From positions 1 through 7,315 of the forward strand of contig QNBQ01000069.1 in NCBI GenBank assembly GCA_003645735.1: a DNA stretch of 7,315 nucleotides, written 5' to 3'. The notes beneath the pieces were generated by a model, which ran no database searches, was not told the DNA's origin, and saw only the letters and a list, made by a program, of their open reading frames with translations. Within the stretch, counting starts at the first letter, position 1, and each line of letters opens with the position of its first letter. Both the position numbers and the translations under genes were made by a program. This DNA is from Candidatus Poribacteria bacterium. GTDB taxonomy: Bacteria > Poribacteria > WGA-4E > B28-G17. Below are positions 5,729-7,315 of this stretch, in pieces.

Positions 5729-6553
5729 ATGATGAGGGGGTTTGTTTTGACCGTTGGCTTTTTCCTGCTCGGAGCGGGGGCGATCTGGGGGGAGGTCGCT
5801 TCCCCTCCAAAGGATTGTCTCCAAGACGGAAATAAACCGGAATGCGCCTATGAGGCGTTATATGTGGGGAAGTTCAAGCCGAAGATCGACGGGAAGCTGA
5901 ACGACATGGCTTGGAGGTTCGCGCCGGGGGTTTTCTTGGGAAAGGATTTTTGGGAGCCGCTCGGCGAGGATTACAACGGGGAGTCCGATCTGAGCGCCAC
6001 GTGGTGGGTGGTGTGGGATGAGGACAACCTATACGTCGCGGTCGAGGTGACCGACGATAAACACCAGAACACCAAATCCGGGGCGCAGATATACGCGGGG
6101 GACGGGATACAGTTCACGATCGATCCCACAGGGGAGAAGAAGGTTCACAACGGCAACTGTTACGAATATGGATACGCCCTGGCCGCCGGGAAACCTCAGG
6201 TCTGGAGGTGGTTCGTAAACCCCGCCTCCAAAGGGGAGAGCTCGGAATACGCCGTCGTGAGGGACGAGGCGGCGAAGAAGACCTACTACGAGATCCGCGT
6301 CCCGAAAGATGACATCGCCCCCGCCAAGCTGGAGGCGAACTACAAGCTAGGATGGTCGATAATCGTCAACGACTCCGATACGTGCGATTGCCAGGGGGGA
6401 TGGGTCGGGTTCGCCTCCAGGGCCATCGTCTTCGGCAAGAGGGCCGAGCCGCTGGCCGATCTCATCCTTTCACCACAGAGGGTTCCGGTTTCGCCCAAAG
6501 GGATGCTCGTGATGATCTGGGCCGAGGTCAAATCAAGGGCTTTGGGCAGGTGA
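5729..6553 (+). CDS. Predicted exported protein with CBM9-like domain
   Basis: This is a 274-residue protein with an N-terminal signal peptide: one basic residue (R3), a hydrophobic stretch FVLTVGFFLLGAGA and a likely cut near residues 18-24. No lipobox Cys is present. From about residue 45 it resembles the carbohydrate-binding family 9-like fold: KIDGKLNDMAW at the first strand, WWVVWDEDNLYVAVEVTDD (92-110), GDGIQFTID (124-132), YYEIRVPKDDI, and a closing segment where an aromatic and Gly precede FGKRAEPLADLIL. Such domains bind sugars or serve as beta-sandwich modules in exported proteins. Five cysteines (C30, C39, C144, C219, C221) follow the signal peptide, unusual for this fold; the odd number allows two disulfides or a metal site. 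No catalytic domain is attached. It follows pafA by 50 nt and precedes the kinase gene by 22 nt. An exported protein has no obvious role in cytoplasmic pupylation, so this is probably a different functional unit. The ligand cannot be told. Confidence 0.75.
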   Translation: MMRGFVLTVGFFLLGAGAIWGEVASPPKDCLQDGNKPECAYEALYVGKFKPKIDGKLNDMAWRFAPGVFLGKDFWEPLGEDYNGESDLSATWWVVWDEDNLYVAVEVTDDKHQNTKSGAQIYAGDGIQFTIDPTGEKKVHNGNCYEYGYALAAGKPQVWRWFVNPASKGESSEYAVVRDEAAKKTYYEIRVPKDDIAPAKLEANYKLGWSIIVNDSDTCDCQGGWVGFASRAIVFGKRAEPLADLILSPQRVPVSPKGMLVMIWAEVKSRALGR

Positions 6554-6575
6554 GCTTGAGCGGCGGGGTGAGGCG

Positions 6576-7315
6576 ATGATAATCCACGAGGTGGCATACG
6601 CAAGGATAGGGTTCATGGGAAACCCATCGGACGGGTTTTACGGGAAGACGATCTCGAGCGCGATAACGAACTTCTTCGCCGAGGTCACCCTTTGGGAAAG
6701 CCCCACCCTCCAGATCATCCCTCACAGGATCTACGACCCGGTCGAGTTCTCAAGCCTCAAAGAGCTGTATGAGGTGGCGACGCGCGACGGGTATTACGGG
6801 GGTTTGAGGCTGCTTTTCGCCGCCTGTAAGAAGTTCAAGGAGTTCTGCGATAAGCACGATATCCCCCTCGAGGAGAAGAACTTCACCATTAAATACGACA
6901 CGAACATCCCGCGCCAGGTGGGGCTGGGGGGATCAAGCGCGATAATTACAGCCGCGATTAAGGCCCTCATGAGGTTCTACGGCCTCTCATACGCCGCCAT
7001 ACCGAAACACATACTGCCGAATTTGATCCTCTCCGTCGAGACGGAGGAGCTCGAGATAAGCGCGGGGCTGCAGGACAGGGTCGTGCAGGTTTACGGCGGG
7101 ACGGTTTACATGGACTTCTCAAAGGAGCTGATGGAAAGTCGGGGATATGGGCGCTATGAGTATATCGATTCGGATCTGATGCCGCCGTTGGTGCTGGCTT
7201 ACGGCAGGGAGCCGAGCGAGTCGGGGAGGGTTCATAGGGATGTGAAGTTCAGGTATCAACAGGGCGATCCGGAGGTGGTGGGAGCGATGGAGGAGCTGGC
7301 GAGATACGCTGAGGA
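6576..7315 (+). CDS. GHMP-family kinase, glucuronokinase-like (3' end outside window)
   Basis: The first 246 residues of a small-molecule kinase are visible; the frame runs off the window. GHMP hallmarks are ARIGFMGNPSDGFYGKTIS (9-27) at the N-terminal substrate/ATP region, the phosphate-binding loop IPRQVGLGGSSAI (111-123), and GLQDRVVQVYGG (164-175) with probable catalytic Asp167. The text around these motifs (YYGGLRLL, DTNIPRQ, NLILSVE, VYMDF, PSESGRVH) closely follows plant glucuronokinase, which makes glucuronic acid 1-phosphate for UDP-glucuronate by the salvage route. Glucuronate is therefore the leading substrate guess, but another sugar is possible since GHMP kinases shift specificity easily. 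Start ATG 6576 has GGGGTGAGG just upstream and no other in-frame start fits. It lies 22 nt after the CBM9-like gene, so the two may be co-transcribed; a role in sugar-acid use would fit the exported sugar-binding fold of its neighbour. Confidence 0.85.
   Translation, partial: MIIHEVAYARIGFMGNPSDGFYGKTISSAITNFFAEVTLWESPTLQIIPHRIYDPVEFSSLKELYEVATRDGYYGGLRLLFAACKKFKEFCDKHDIPLEEKNFTIKYDTNIPRQVGLGGSSAIITAAIKALMRFYGLSYAAIPKHILPNLILSVETEELEISAGLQDRVVQVYGGTVYMDFSKELMESRGYGRYEYIDSDLMPPLVLAYGREPSESGRVHRDVKFRYQQGDPEVVGAMEELARYAE

Noticed and set aside
4209..5810. Long open frame of 533 codons on the minus strand opposite pafA
   Set aside because: It mirrors a well-supported gene, has low-complexity Leu/Val/Pro/Asp-rich text, and arises from the GC-rich codon pattern of the sense strand.
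6340..6725. Short open frames on both strands around the junction of the CBM9-like and kinase genes
   Set aside because: They overlap well-supported coding frames and show no family signatures or ribosome binding sites.

Overview
This window is a bacterial Pup-proteasome operon, with every gene on the + strand, followed by two genes that belong to other processes. In order it holds: the 3' part of the ring ATPase gene arc/mpa (1-1104), dop (1121-2626), pup (2632-2832), prcB (2834-3643), prcA (3643-4323), pafA (4320-5678), a predicted exported CBM9-like protein (5729-6553), and the 5' part of a GHMP-family kinase of glucuronokinase type (6576 to the window end).

The six proteasome genes make a complete tag-and-degrade system. 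PafA ligates Pup, through its C-terminal glutamate, to substrate lysines. The ARC/Mpa ring captures pupylated proteins, unfolds them and threads them into the PrcA/PrcB 20S core. Dop removes Pup for recycling. The genes are packed very tightly: prcB/prcA share 1 nt, prcA/pafA share 4 nt, pup and prcB are 1 nt apart, and the gaps before dop and pup are 16 and 5 nt. This implies co-transcription and translational coupling. The key motifs of each member are intact, including the C-terminal GQYL of the ATPase, Thr/Asp/Lys of the beta subunit and the catalytic Asp of Dop and PafA. Pup ends in Gly-Gly-Glu, so it needs no deamidation. An AT-rich island at the end of dop contains a good sigma70-like promoter candidate that would drive pup and the genes after it.

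Organism: no taxonomic marker gene is present. The gene order is the actinobacterial one but without the intervening genes seen in Mycobacterium. Pup carries QRGGE at its end, Dop and PafA resemble each other more than the mycobacterial pair do, AGG (Arg) and ATA (Ile) codons are very frequent in a GC-rich background, and a CBM9-like protein and a plant-type glucuronokinase homologue lie next door. Together these point to a non-actinobacterial, probably uncultured lineage among the phyla that carry Pup systems. That placement is inference. Codon style looks the same across all genes, so nothing suggests a very recent import.

The only non-coding stretches are short: about 50 nt between pafA and the CBM9-like gene, with an imperfect hairpin but no T-run, and 22 nt before the kinase gene. 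No RNA gene, mobile element or CRISPR array was seen.
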